Assembly: GCA_023614405.1 (NCBI GenBank)
Contig: CM042697.1
Span: forward strand, 298,802,954-298,866,953
Direction: 5' to 3'
Origin: Avena insularis
Taxonomy: Eukaryota > Streptophyta > Magnoliopsida > Poales > Poaceae
DNA: 64,000 bases
The notes under the pieces: model-generated
What the model saw: only the letters and a program-made list of their open reading frames with translations
Told to the model about the DNA's origin: nothing
Databases searched by the model: none
Shown: piece after piece, positions 35,901 through 48,500 of the stretch
How the letters are laid out: each line of letters begins with the position of its first letter
How positions within the stretch are numbered: the first letter of the stretch is position 1
Program-made: the position numbers and the translations under genes

Positions 35901-36182
35901 TAAGGACTAAAGTCACTTCTAATGATGTTATAGTAATTTAAACATATTGACTTTGATCGTATTACTATATTTCGGATGAATGTTCATTACATCATTCCAC
36001 CAATGTTGTGACCTCGTTATTAATAACATCAAATGTCCATGATCAGGAAACCTTCATCATCATGTTAATCAACGAGCTAGTTTATATGAGAGGCATAACT
36101 AGGAACACTTTATTTGTTTACTAAACACACGTGTATTAACATTTCCTATTAATACAATTATAGCATGTAAAATAAACATCTA

Positions 36183-36244
36183 TCATATACTTCACTCTAG
36201 TATCTTCTTATCTTCATATACTTCACTCTAGTATCTTCTTATCA
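36183..36244 (+). repeat. two tandem copies of a 31-bp unit at the copia LTR break
   Basis: The unit TCATATACTTCACTCTAG plus TATCTTCTTATC occurs twice with period 31 (CATATAC at 36184 and 36215). The first copy overlaps the last bases of the truncated copia LTR. Confidence 0.85.
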
Positions 36245-36749
36245 CTTCAATTCTCCTACATATCTCTTTTAAAACATACATGTGAGACCGTACCATGCAA
36301 CTGATGAGAGAAATGATTGATGAACTTGAGAAGGAGAATGATGAGCTAAAGAATGAGATTGATAAGCTACAAATTGGAATAATAAAATGAACCTTGTAGA
36401 TATGTGATCATGATGACATGACTATTTACAAGGATGTTTGGATAGATAACTTGATGTGAAGGATTACTAGAGATACCACCAACAATTAGCACTCCCTCAA
36501 GGAATGCAAGAATAGTTAGATTTATGCCCACCATATAGTTCTTCATTACAATATCGATATCTCTTTGCTATTGACCATATTGAAACTGGTGATATGTCAA
36601 TATTATTGATTATGATTGTTTGCTTGTTTGTGATTGTTGTTGTTTGAAAAAAAATTGTATGGGATGGAAAATACTTCTCTTAGTCCTCTTCTATCTATGC
36701 TCATCTATGTTATCCAAAAAAGATGTCACTTTGTCGTCAACCCAGTGAG
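36245..36749 (+). other. gypsy D leader region
   Basis: No clear primer site is seen; it was probably lost with the end of the 5' LTR. A 31-codon ORF (36295-36390) encodes a Glu/Lys-rich helix (IDELEKENDELKNEIDKL) with coiled-coil character; I do not recognise it. The rest is AT-rich. Confidence 0.4.
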
Positions 36750-37032
36750 ATGGAGCAGTTGATAGCAACATAGGCACAACTAGCGCAAGTGGTGGCTCAG
36801 TTTATAACAAACAACAACAATGGGGACTACGACAATGGCAACAACAACAACAACCCACCGCAAGTTAATGCACTCTCTAGGCCTGCAAAATTCTCAAGCG
36901 CACCTGAGCCTATGGTAGCACTTGATTGGATGTGCTCAGTGAATAAGGACTTAGTAATAGTGGGATGCACAAACAAAGACAAAGTGAGATTTTCTGTTCA
37001 CTTACTTAAAGGACGAGCAGCTTCATGTTGGG
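36750..37032 (+). pseudogene. gypsy D gag, first piece
   Basis: ATG at 36750 gives MEQLIAT, then TAG at 36771-36773 (Gln expected), then AQLAQVVAQFIT, an Asn-rich stretch, and the start of the retrotransposon gag domain (ALDWMCSVNKDL...KVRFSVHLLKGRAASCW). It is interrupted after TTGGG by the Athila-like element. Joined to 45146 at the TSD it continues in frame as CWDTFQITHP. Confidence 0.8.
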
Positions 37033-38596
37033 TGATGGTGACTCCTTGATGGCGCTAGAGAACCCGGTGCTTGACATGGAGTCTGTTGGGAACCCCAAGA
37101 GCAAGGTGTGAAGCAGCACAGTAGCAAGTTTTCCCTCAGTAAGAAACTGAGGTTATCGAACTAGTAGGAGGAAGGAAACGTCACACAGTTGTTGCAAGAA
37201 ACGTGGAGAACTGCACAACACAAACTCAAGACTTTTCCCAAACAAACAGTGAGGTTGTCAAGATCACCGGTTTGCTGTAACAAAATATTAAACGTATGGT
37301 GTGGAACGTAATGGTTTGCAACAAGTAAACAGGTAATAGTGGAAGATGTATCAATGGTAAAGATTGGACCGGGGTCCATAGTTCACTAGAGATGTTCTCC
37401 TTAGATAAACAACATGGCATGAAGGGTAAACAAATTAGAGCAGGGCAATTGACAGGAACTGAGCAAGGCATAACAATGCAATACTAGTCAAAAAGATCCT
37501 ATGAGATTCGATTGGGAAATACAACAATATACATAGACCGCCATCCAACTGCATCTATGACTAGAAGTCCACCTTCAGGTTATCATCCGAACCCCCTCCA
37601 GTATTAAGTTGCAAGCAACAGACAACTTCTTTAAACAAAGTGTTGAAGGTAAAAAATCCACTTGTTCCATGAACAAGAGACCGTTGTTTTCTCCCTAGTA
37701 GCAACAACACATCTGCAACCGAAGATATTTCTGTCACTTCCCTTGGAAACTAGAGGCATGAACCCACTATCGAGCATAAATACCCCCTCTTGGAGTCACT
37801 AGCAACTACTCGGCCAATATAGCTACTAACAACTGAGAGCATGCAAGATCACAAACAACACAGACATGATAGAATCATAAAGACAAAACCATTAATCAAT
37901 CTAACATAATAATCTCAATATCCATCGGATCCCCGCAAACACAACATGCATGATTACAAATAGATTAGATCTTGGTCATGAACGGAGGTCACAAGATCTA
38001 TACATGAAAGCACAAGGAGGAGATATAACCATCTAGCTACTACATGGACTCATAGTCCAAGGTGATCTCCCCTCCGGCAGAGAAGGCCTCCAGGATGATC
38101 TCCCCTCCGGCAGGGTGCAGAGAAGAACTTCGGATCCCCCCGATCTAGGGACGACGGTGGCGGAGGCTACCGAAGGTTTCGTGAAATATTGGTTGGGTAC
38201 TTAGGATTTCTGCATCGGGGGCTTCTTATAGGTGAAGAGGCGAGGCCGGGAGGCAACCAGGGGGGGCACACCCTGCTCAGGCATGGGCCCACCCCTGGCC
38301 ACGCCTAGGGGGTTTGCCCGCCCTGGTTTGCTTCTCCGTCTAGTCTTCTGGATTCGTGTCCCCCACGGTAAAATATTGACTTTGGCTTTTGTCCCGTCCA
38401 ATTCCGAGAATATTGATTTTCTGTCTTTCTGGAACCAAAAACAGAAGAAAACAGGCAATTGGCACTGTGGCAACTTGTTAATAGGTTAGTTCCAGAAAAG
38501 ATATAAAAACACCTCAAATTGTAGACAAAGCAAAGAAAAGTAGATACTAAACAAGCATGGAGCATCAAAAATTATAGATATGTTTCCGACGTATCA
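37033..38596 (-). repeat. Athila-like element 3' LTR (left)
   Basis: Plus strand TGATGGTGAC...GACGTATCA. Preceded by the TSD ttggg and followed on the plus strand by GCATCCCCAAGCTT, the polypurine tract in minus orientation. Confidence 0.9.
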
Positions 38597-38597
38597 A

Positions 38598-38611
38598 GCA
38601 TCCCCAAGCTT
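38598..38611 (-). other. polypurine tract of the Athila-like element
   Basis: Minus strand AAGCTTGGGGATGC directly before the LTR start. The same 14-mer recurs at 40587-40600. Confidence 0.75.
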
Positions 38612-41296
38612 AACTCCTGTTCGTCCTCAAGTAGGTAAGTGATAAAAATAATAATTTTTGAGGTGACATGTACCATCAAAACCAAGAGCAAGCCATTTGC
38701 ATGCATTGAAAGCTAGGAACAAAGAACTCTAAACATGTCCATGAAAGATGGAGTTCTAACAATAGTACAAAGTAACTATGCATGCAACATGAAAGGCTAC
38801 AAACAAAGATCATGAATAACATGCATTGAAAAACATTTGTTTGTTTCACATACAGAAAACATAGCATAGTGGAAATCAGTTTGTCCCTCATGGAGTAGAA
38901 AATAGATGCATAGGACACCTTCAAAGTTCACAAGGGTGACTAGAAACAAATAGCACAAGAACAAGTAATATCACAATATGCATCAATCAATAAGCTTTGG
39001 GACACTTCACACAGAATGACAACTATGCTCTCTTAATGGTGCCTAAAGGTAGAAGGTGGAGACTCAATAATGGTGGAAGAAAGGCCCTTCACAAAGTGAA
39101 GCAGGGATTTCAAGTTTCAAAAAGAGCTTCCAAAAATTATGGTACTTGTTAGCTTTCAGCCCTCATTGCCCCTATCATAAGCATCTTGAAGTAATTAAGG
39201 TTAAAGTGAAGAAAGATGGAGTATATGCTTCACAAAGTATACGTTGGGAACCTAAAGTCCCTTGAATACAATGGCCACACCTCATGCTACTCAACTTCAG
39301 TCACCTGTAAGTTCTTGTCATTGTAAATATTTGCATATCATAGAGAACCGCCAACGGGGTACCCCTTGCACATGGTACAGGAGCTATCCCATAACCAAAA
39401 TGACAAGGCAAGCAGACAATGAGCATCTCAGCGATCTTTTTATTTACTATGTGCATAGATTTTTATTGAGGATGCTTCATAGATAGCTCACCATGGTGAT
39501 GCTGCAAGTTTCCACCATGATTAGGCATGGCTTAGGCTAGCGGCCCAGGCATTTCTCTAACACAAAATACATACTCCATGGACTTACAAGTTCCCTCTTT
39601 ATTTCACACCGGTGACATCCATAGACAAAAGAGCATGATATCAACTGAGTACAAAGTACAAGTGCAATGTTGAAAATGTTCCTCGTGACAACATGGTTCT
39701 GCTAATTCCAACGTATAAGTGCAAGCATATACAACATAGATGACACAATGGTTCAAGTTTATTAGGGGCAAGGAATATAAAGTGTGCCATCAAGTTTTTG
39801 AGGGCTTTAATCATTAAGTTTTCACATAAAAAATTAGTTTTTAATTGGAAGATAGCTGAAAACAAGAATATACTTGGAATGTTGTAACACACCATGCATA
39901 GGAATTTATAGTGGACACTTTGGAAAAACTTGGTTTCTTGGGAGTTGGAAGCATGAGTAGAACTTACTCATACAAGTGGAGGCTAGAAAAAGACTGGGAG
40001 CAACCAACTAAGAGACCAATAATGGCCATAATCATGCAGTGCAACAAAGCATTACTAATCAAAGCATAGAGTGGTACTACAAGTCAAGGACTAAACGATC
40101 ATAGAGGCTATGGTGACGTGTAATAGTCATAACATGGTGTGAGCATGTGCCAAGTCAACCCAAACAAAGCATCAAAGGAGAATACCACAATACTAAGCTT
40201 TTGCATGCTAAAACAACGCATAATTTCTTCAAGGCACACTACACAATCCCAATTGTTTGGAACAAGACATGCTACAACAATAATCACTAAGAATAAATTC
40301 AAAACAACACCTAGCATGTCATGCTAAAGTCTAAGTCACAGTCAATGCAAGCTCCTCTTGCACTACAATCAAGAACTTACTACTCCTTTCCAACACCAAA
40401 CAACTTATTTGCAACAACATAGAGATAACGGGGGTCCAAACTAATTTATTCAAGCAAACTAAACAACCTAAGCAAAGAAAACGAGAACTAAGACTCTCCA
40501 AGAACAACACAATTGTGCATGAAACAATAAAAACAAAGTGCCTAGACAGACCTAAGCTTTTATTGATGAAGAAGGGGATGCCTTGGGCATCCCCAAGCTT
40601 TGACGCTTGTACCTCTTGGATATTTCTAGGGGTGACACCGGGGTGGCATACCCAAGCTTGAGCTTTTGTCCATTCTTCATCTCATTACATCATTCTCTCT
40701 CTACACCTAAAATTTTTCCTTCATACAAAACTTCACACAATTTTCATTAGCAACATTAGTGTATTCAAAAGACATTAGACCTCTGGCAAATATTTGGAAC
40801 AACAAAACTTTTCAATAAAAAGAACAATATAGTGTAGTAAATCCTTCAAAAAGCTCAATTCCCCCTAAAGAGAACTCAAAAAGGAATCAATAAGAAGCAA
40901 ATGCAAATAATGGCAGAAATCTGTCAAAATAGACCAGCAGATAGAAACCGATTTATTCGAACATCTTGTATTGCTCAAATCAAAAAGTGTTGAACTAAAG
41001 AAAGTTAGATAACATACTGGGGTATTTATTCGTAAATTTTAAGCTCAATCCTAGTTACATATAATCCTCATGAATGTTTATGGTGGAGGACAGAAATCTG
41101 TTTCGGGACAGAAAAACTCCCCAAATCTTACTTCCCTCTCATTAGAGGTCATTCTTGGCACAAAAAGCAAACAAAAAGGATAAGGATAGGTCATTACTGA
41201 AGTAATAACTTCCAATACTCAAGGAAACTCTTGGTTTATCTCCCAACAAGTACTTTTCTTGAACGCCTTTAAGTTAGGCACAAGAAGCAAGAAGAA
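38612..41296 (-). other. non-coding internal region of the Athila-like element
   Basis: About 2.7 kb downstream of the protease in element orientation. No RT, RNase H, integrase or envelope-like coding segment is visible; only short unrelated ORFs occur. An identical copy of the polypurine tract lies at 40587-40600. Confidence 0.6.
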
Positions 41297-42202
41297 TCAA
41301 GTATTTTCAAATGAGGAAGCATTCACATCAAACGTTGCTTTCAAAGGAGGAGCAGAAAACAACTTCTCCCTCCTCATATGGAAGTGTTCAATACCTTTCT
41401 TGAATGGAAAATGATATTTAATGGTGCCTTCTTTCATATCAATGATGGCACCAACTGTTCTAAGAAAGGGTCTTTCCAAAGTAATAGGACAAGAAGCATT
41501 GTATTCAACATCCAAAACATAGAAATCCACAGGGACATAAGCATTGTTAACCATAATGTGAACATCATTAATACTCCCCATGAGTTTCTTATTAGCATTA
41601 TTATTAAGTGGGACATCTAAATAACAATCTTCCAATGGTGGCAAATCAAGCATTTCATAAATCTTCCTACGCATAATAGAGACACTAGAACCAAGATCAC
41701 ATGAAGCTTTGAGATCAAAGTCATTCACTTGCATATTAATAATTTGTTCCCAACTATCTTCTACTTTCCTAGGAATAGAAGCTTTGTGTTTTAGCTTCTC
41801 TTCCTTAATCTTAACAAGAGCATCTGTAATGTGTTTGGTGAAAGCAACATGCATATCACTAGCATCAGGACTTCTAGCAAGCTTTTGTATGAACATAATC
41901 ACTTCAGAAATATTGCAACCATCAATATCAAAATCAAACTTAGCATCACTAGTAGTAGGCTCAATAGGCTTAGGCATAGTAGGAGGAGTAACAGGGGATA
42001 CTTGTGGTTTAGTGGTGATGGTGCACACACTATTGTTTCTATCAATTTCATCTTCCCTTTCCCACCTAGCATGAAGTTGAGCTAACAGCCTAACATTTTC
42101 AGCAATAGTAACTTGTATGGCATGAGTAGAAGCAAAGGTGCTTTCCATAGTTTCAGGTTTAGCAGCCATTTTATTGATCAAGGAGGATTGAGCTTCAGAC
42201 AA
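41297..42202 (-). pseudogene. Athila-like gag C-terminus and aspartic protease
   Basis: A 301-residue open frame. After a Thr/Pro-rich linker and KAKFDFDIDG-like acidic stretch comes the protease: ASCDLGSSVSIMRRKIYEML (active-site DLG, usual for Athila-type elements, near 41700), VPVDFYVLDV and CPITLERPFLRTVGAIIDM. It overlaps the end of the upstream frame by 25 bases. In related elements gag and protease form one ORF, so a single frameshift near 42200 separates them here. Confidence 0.85.
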
Positions 42203-43413
42203 AGAGGATATGTTTTCTCAGCACTCAAATTTTTTGACTGTAAACTAGGAATTTCTCTATTCATATTCTCAAGCTGACGGCTAATGTTTTTTAAGATAAT
42301 AGATTGTTCCTCCAAAGTTTTAGTGAAAAACTTATTTTTCTCATATTGCATCTGTATAAAATTCTTAGTGGATCTCTCTACTTCTAGAATCGTTTCATCA
42401 CTAGGCATTTTAGATCTACCATGATAAACATTTCCACTAGGAGGATAAGGCCTATAATTATTGTTACCACCAAAATTATTCATATAGGCATTGTTGTTGA
42501 AATTGTTGTTTCTAATGAAGTTCACATCAACTTGCTCTTCTTGAGAAACCAAAGAGGCTAAGGGAACACTATTAGGATCTAAAGGAGCTTTCCCATTAAC
42601 AAGCATAGCCATAATAACATCAATCTTATCACTCAAAGAGGAAGTTTCCTCAACAGAATTTATCTTCTTACCATGTGGGGCTTGCCATTCGGAGTAGTTA
42701 ACCATCATATTATCAAGGAGTCTAGTTGCAGCACCCAAAGTGATGCTCATAAAGGTACCTCCAGCAGCTGAATCCAATAGGTTTCTTGAGGAGAAGTTCA
42801 AACCTGCATAAAAAGTCTGGATAATCATCCAAGCAGTGAGTCCATGAGTGGGACAATTCTTAACCAAAGATTTCATTCTTTCCCAATCTTGAGCAACATG
42901 TTCATTATCAAGTTGTTTAAATATCATAATTTCACTTCTCATAGATATAATCTTAGTAGGAGGATAGTATTTTCCAATAAAAGCATCTTTGCACTTAGTC
43001 AAAGAATCAATACTATTTTTAGGCAAAGATAGCAACCATTCTTTAGCTTTTCCTCTCAAGGAGAAATAAAAAAGCTTGAGCTTAATAATATCTCCATCTA
43101 CATCCTTATACTTATGCATCTCACAAAGTTCAACAAAGTTATTGAGATGGGCAGCAACATCATCAGAACTAGCACCAGAAAATTGCTCTCTCATCACAAG
43201 ATTCAACAAAGCAGGCTTAATTTCATAAAAGGTAGCATCAGGAGCAGGTGGAGCAATAGGAGTGCTAAGGAAATCATTGTTGTTTGTGCTAGTGTAGTCA
43301 CACAACTTGGTGCTCTCAGCAGAGTTCATTTTGGCAAAGGTGGTCAAGCCAAAAACAGCAGCAGAAGCTAGGGCATGAACTAATTTTTTTGTGTTTTTGA
43401 TAAGAAAAAGCAA
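42178..43413 (-). pseudogene. Athila-like gag
   Basis: Open for 411 codons with no internal stop; the likely true start is the Met at 43329 (MNSAESTKLCDY). The retrotransposon gag domain has the hallmark VMREQFSGASSDDVAAHLNN, KLFYFSLRGKAKEWLLSLP, FIGKYYPPTKIISMRSEI and WERMKSLVKNCPTHGL. An Asn-rich stretch and a helical segment follow. The capsid packages element RNA in related elements. The frame ends at a frameshift near 42200. It is by far the longest intact reading frame in the window. Confidence 0.88.
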
Positions 43414-43543
43414 ACCAAACTAAACTAATTTTTTTGGGTTTTTTTAAAAGAGGAAAACAAAACCAAGCAAAAGAAATTAAGAAAACTAAAAACAAAGTAA
43501 AGATAAAGGAAGTGAAGGACTCCCCTAGTGAAGACGTCCTTAG

Positions 43544-43563
43544 CCGCCCCGGCAACGGTGCCA
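43544..43563 (-). other. primer-binding site, tRNA-Asp type
   Basis: Minus strand TGGCACCGTTGCCGGGGCGG, eight bases inside the LTR end. It matches the complement of the plant Asp-tRNA 3' end with one change (CACC for CGCC), the primer used by Athila-type elements. Confidence 0.8.
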
Positions 43564-43571
43564 GAAAAGCT

Positions 43572-45140
43572 TGATGGTGACTCCTTGATGGCGCCAGAGA
43601 ACCTAGTGCTTGACATGGAGTCTGTTGGGAACCCCAAGAGCAAGGTGTGAAACATCACAGCAGCAAGTTTTCCCTCAGTAAGAAAACGAGGTTGTCGAAC
43701 CAGTAGGAGGAAGGAAATGTCACATAGGTGTTGCAAGCAACGCGGAGACCTCCACAACACAAACTCAAGACTTTACCCCAACGAACAGTGAGGTTGTCAA
43801 GCTCACCGGTTTGCTGTAACAAAGTATTAAACGTATGGTGTGGAAGGTAATGGTTTGCAGCAAGTAACCATGTAACAGTGGAAGATGTATCAATTGTAAA
43901 GATTGGACCGGGATCCATAGTTCACTAGAGGTGTTCTCCTTAGATAAACAACATGGCATGAAGAGAAAACAAATTAGAGCAGGGCAATTGACAGGAACTG
44001 AGCAAGGCATACCAATGCAATACTAGTCAAAAAGATCCTATGAGATTCGATTGGGCAATACAACAATATACATAGACCGCCATCCAACTGCATCTATGAC
44101 TAGAAGTCCACCTTCAGGTTATCATCTGAACCCCCTCCAGTATTAAGTTGCAAGCAACAGACAACTGCTTTAAGCAAAGTTTGTAAGGTAAACAATCCAC
44201 TTGTTCAATGAACAAGAGACTGTTGTTTTCTCCCTAGTAGCAACAACACATCTACAACCGAAGAGATTTCTATCACTTCCCTTGGAAACTGGATGCATGA
44301 ACCCACTATGGAGCATAAATACCCCCTCTTGGAGTCACTAGCAACTACTCGGCCAAGATATCTACTAACAACGGAGAGCATGCAAGATCACAAACAACAC
44401 AGACATGATAGAATCATAAAGACAAAACCATTAATCAATCTGACATAATAATCTCAATATCCATCGGATCCCCGCAAACACAACATGCATGATTACAAAT
44501 ATATTAGACCTTGATCTTGAACGGAGGTCACAAGATCTATACATTAAAGCACAAGGAGGAGATACAACCATCTAGCTACTGCATGGACCCGTAGTCCAAG
44601 ATGGAACTACTCACGCATCATACCGGAGAGAAGGCCTCCGGGATGATCTCCCCTTCGGCAGGGTGCCGGGAAGAACTTCAGATCCCCCCGATCTAGGGAC
44701 GACGGTGGCGGCGGCTACCGAAGGTTTCGTGAAATATTGATCGGGTACTTAGGGTTTCTGCATCGGGGGCTTCTTATAGGCGAAGAGGCGAGGCCAGGAG
44801 GCGACCAGGGGGGCCACATGCTGCCTTGGCGTAGGCCCACCCTTGGCCAGGCCTAGGGGGGTTTGGCCGCCCTGGTTTGCTTCTCTGTCTCGTCCTCTGG
44901 ATTCGTGTCCCCCGCGGTAAAATATTGACTTTGGCTTTTGTCCCGTACAATTCCAAGAATATTGATTTTTTGCCTTTCTGGAACCAAAAACAGAAGAAAA
45001 CAGGCACCTTGCACTGTGGCAACTTGTTAATAGGTTAGTTCCAGAAAAGATATAAAAACAACTCAAAGTGTAGACAAAGCAAAGTAGATACTAAACAAGC
45101 ATGGAGCATCAAAAATTATAGATATGTTTCCGACGTATCA
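43572..45140 (-). repeat. Athila-like element 5' LTR (right)
   Basis: Plus strand TGATGGTGAC...GACGTATCA, 1569 bp, followed by the TSD ttggg. ORFs inside it are shadows of non-coding LTR. Confidence 0.9.
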
Positions 45141-45539
45141 TTGGGACACTTTCCAAATTACCCACCCCATTGATACAGTCACTTGGGAGATGTTTGAAGA
45201 AGGTTTCAAAACAAACCGTGTATCATCTGGAGTTATAAATCTGAAGAGGAGGGAATTCCGCAATCTGCATCAAATCAACCGCACAGTGTCGGAGTACATA
45301 GAAGAACTCACCAATTTATCTTGCTATGCCTCGGAGGATGTTGACACTGATGATAAAAGGAAAGAGGGATTTCTGGATGGAATGAGTGATGAGCTCTCCG
45401 TTCAGCTGTCAGTGGTTCACCACCCTACTTTCTAGGATTTGATAGATAAAACTAGAATTCTTGAATAAAAATAGAGTCAAGTTGAAAAGCGCAAGAGGAA
45501 GCATAAGAACAACTACTACTCAGGACTACGTTGGAGGAT
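45141..45539 (+). pseudogene. gypsy D gag, second piece
   Basis: It resumes the retrotransposon gag domain (PF03732-like): DTFQITHPIDTVTWEMFEEG, KRREFRNLHQINRTVSEYIE, ELTNLSCYASEDVDTDD, EGFLDGMSDELSVQL, then a stop TAG at 45433-45435 (Gln expected) and TAA at 45466, followed by a basic segment KRKRKHKNN. It is cut at 45539 by a solo LTR with TSD aggat. Confidence 0.82.
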
Positions 45540-48500
45540 TGTCAACACCCGGATTTTTCAATCGTAGATGCCTGTTATGCCATACATCGCAATCCCAGCA
45601 TTACCACTTTTGCGAGACATAACAGAATTGGATACCATAGTACATCATCCATTACAAACGATACATAAGTTCTTGCACAAATAGGGATCTCATGATCCAG
45701 TTCTTAATACAACATCAAGCAGCGGAATACGTAATAATAACGGTAGCGTAGGCGAAGCTCCATCTTTAGGATCACAGGCAATGCTGACAATGGGAGATGA
45801 TCCTAGTTGTCGTAACCTTCCTAGGGTCCATCCTCAAGGTACTCCTCTTCATAGTCTGGCCATGGGAATAGCCAGGGACAAAGCCATGAGTACTCTTTAA
45901 GTACTCGCAAACTAATACTAACAGGTAAAAGGGGGTTTTTGGATAATAGGACACTAGGCTCTAGGGTTGTTTTACAAAAGCCATATTTACCTCTACTAAG
46001 TTTAGAAGCAACGAATGCTCGTCAAAATTTTATAACTCCTAAGTGGGAATTTGTATTTCATATCACAACCCTGTTGTGGTCAAGTCAAAGTCTCAATTCA
46101 TTTCACAAGTCATTTTGAAAAGTCTGACGGGGGAACAGTATGGCCACTCCAACTATCCATAACCGCGGACGCGGCTATTCGAATAATTTGACACACTGCA
46201 GAGATTGTACGCTTTCACCACAACATTCGATACATCCGTCAGGAACAAATCATGAATTTACCATACTCAGTATGCGGATAATCAATCCTAACCTTTCGAT
46301 TACACGCCCTAGTATAAGCACCTCTCCTGTGAGTTTGGCCTCCCAACCATGACCAACTGTCATCTTGGAGTGCTGCAATTGGACAATCTTCACAAGTTAG
46401 CCTCAGCTCAGACCTTGGCCGTGAGGGAACTAATACTAAGGTATATAAGTTTCCAGTCAAGCCCTACCCAATATTCGGGTATTGTGGTTGTACGATCAAA
46501 TTGGAATGGTATCGCATCCATACAACCATCAGTTTTATAAAGGGCTAAGGCTCATGCCTCAACATTTTCATCACCAAAATCATCAGGTGTTCAGAAACAC
46601 ATGTCCAAAACATTTCAATAGAATGATCCTTCATTCCAAGGTTTTCATAACCATTTTTCCACCAAGTATTCCCATCTAAGGTTGATCAAGTTTTATGCTT
46701 AGCACTAGCATCTACAGGTGGGGTAGGTAATAATGGGAGGTGGTAAACTAGTGGAGTTTTAGCTAAGTTCAATCTCATGCCTTAGGATGACATCAAGATT
46801 ATCTAGCTTAGGACAAATTTTATGCTCTTTATGCAAACTTCCCATATTTTTCTAGTATCTATCATTTATTTCAGTAAACTCTAAGTAAGAGCTTTGATAA
46901 AGAAATAAAGTAATGGACTTGCAAATAAAACTAGGATTGGTTTATCAAGTGGATATTATCACATATGCTTAAGGCATATAGTGGGCATAGTAACAAGTAG
47001 TTGTTTGTGGCATCAGTAGGGTATCTTGCAAGGGTTAGCTTGCATTGGTCCATTTAGTTAATAAAGCTTGCACAATATTAGTATAAGCTTGCATAGGTAT
47101 AGCATCAGCTTGCCTTGTGCAGAGTAGTGGTTGAAGTTTTCCTCAGCTTCTTCTTTGTAGTATCCTCCTTCCTCCTCGTATCCTTGGTCGGTACTATCGT
47201 CTATAAATAAATACGAGGTACACAACCACCAAAAAATATTAACTACTTGCAATCATCACACACAAGGGTCCTATAGATGATCTAACATCATCTCTAACAT
47301 TACAATATTAAAGCTTGGTTTAATTCCTTTTATTTTTAGAAAAGTAATTTCTACTCACTGAAAAAATACTTAAGATTTAACATTCTCCAAACCAAACATG
47401 GGATCATGTCTACACATGTCATCACCACATATTGTAGTCCAAGCGAATGTGATTTAAAGTGGTGTCACAATTTAATAAGGTTTTACCCTTTTATTTTAAT
47501 TAATTAATGTGTCTAGAAATGCTTATGTAGCATTCTTTTATTACTTGAACATTATTTTTGCAAGTAAACCTGTATATTTTTATATATTCTGAAAGGTATG
47601 GTTAAATGTGATTTTTGAGAGTTGGAATCAACTCAAAAGATATTATGCTTTAAATTTGAAAAATGTTTGAATGCAGAAAAGCTTCTTCCTTGTTATTTTT
47701 ACCATGGGTGATCTATAGATCCAAATGACTTGAATCCAACGGGCTTGGATTCAGCATTCCCAGACCTTTCTAACAAAATTAGTTTCATTCAATTTGGTGC
47801 ACTGAATCGATCTGGGTTAAATTTTGAAGTTGGGTATAGAAGTGAGTTTGAAATAAAATAGAAAAGGTTTAATTTGAATAACTGGGCTGCGCGGGAAAAG
47901 TTAACGGGCCGTCCTTCTAAGCGCAGTGCTCCCGCGTGCTGCTTAAGTGGGTGTCCCCACTCGTCAGTGAGACAGGGAGGGGCGAAGCGGTACGGGGCAA
48001 TGTGGGTCGTTCGATGTGATTCTAATCCAACGGCTGGGAGTCATCGTCGACGCAAGGCAACGCCGGCGAGAAAGAAACCTAGCACGGCCAGTGATGGGTG
48101 CAGGCGAGGGTCGGCGAGGCGGGCGAACGACGAAGTCGACGACGGCGAACTCAGGGGTGGTCGCGGCAGCTCCTGGGGTGGACGAAATCGATGGCGCCCT
48201 TCTTCTCCAGAGGCGATGGGCTCCGATGAAATTCCAGCGAGTTGGTGCTCGCCTTGCTCCGGGAACGGTGTGGCACGATCAGTGAGAAGAGGGGAGTGAG
48301 GTGGTGTGAAGAAATCGACTGGGGGTGGCCTCTATTTATAGTCGAGCAAGGGGACCGACGGGGCGCAAGGTGAGCTCGTCATGAAGCGATATACAAAGGC
48401 TATTGGCATGGGCGAAGGTATGGGACGGTGCGGTGTTCCCTGGTGATGCTCAACGACATGGTTTTGAGGTGTGGGGCGGTGCGGTTTTGTCTGGAACATG

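Larger units (their letters stand above)
28532..36185 (-). mobile_element. rearranged copia A-type LTR (hybrid LTR, no internal domain)
   Basis: The reverse complement of this DNA follows the copia A LTR in two overlapping pieces: 32868-36185 (LTR start to near the LTR end) and 28532-32868 (LTR middle to LTR end). The two pieces are joined at about 32868, so part of the LTR is present twice. The minus-strand LTR end is at 28532 (plus strand TGTTGGGTCC). About 54 bp of the LTR start are missing at 36185. TATAAAAGG occurs on the minus strand near 28960. Two other elements are nested in it. Confidence 0.8.
37033..45140 (-). mobile_element. Athila-like gypsy element with gag-protease only
   Basis: About 8.1 kb with LTRs of 1564 and 1569 bp, a perfect TSD ttggg (37028-37032, 45141-45145), an Asp-tRNA-type primer site and a polypurine tract, all in minus-strand order. 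LTR ends are TGATACGTCGG (minus strand start) and TCACCATCA (minus strand end). Coding is confined to gag and protease (43413-41297); I find no RT, RNase H or integrase, so it looks non-autonomous. By eye about 20 differences separate the first 235 or so bases of the two LTRs, so it is not young. It resembles the WHAM/Sabrina group of Triticeae; that name is from recognition only. Confidence 0.85.

Noticed and set aside
37033..37083. The 50 bases before TGTTGGGAACC seemed to be duplicated internal DNA outside the Athila-like LTR
   Set aside because: The same bases occur at the other LTR and the TSD ttggg fits only if they are part of the LTR, so the LTR starts at 37033 and 43572.
41378..42085. 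Plus-strand ORFs of 80-121 codons opposite the Athila-like protease
   Set aside because: They are antisense shadows of the minus-strand gag-protease coding region with no domain of their own.
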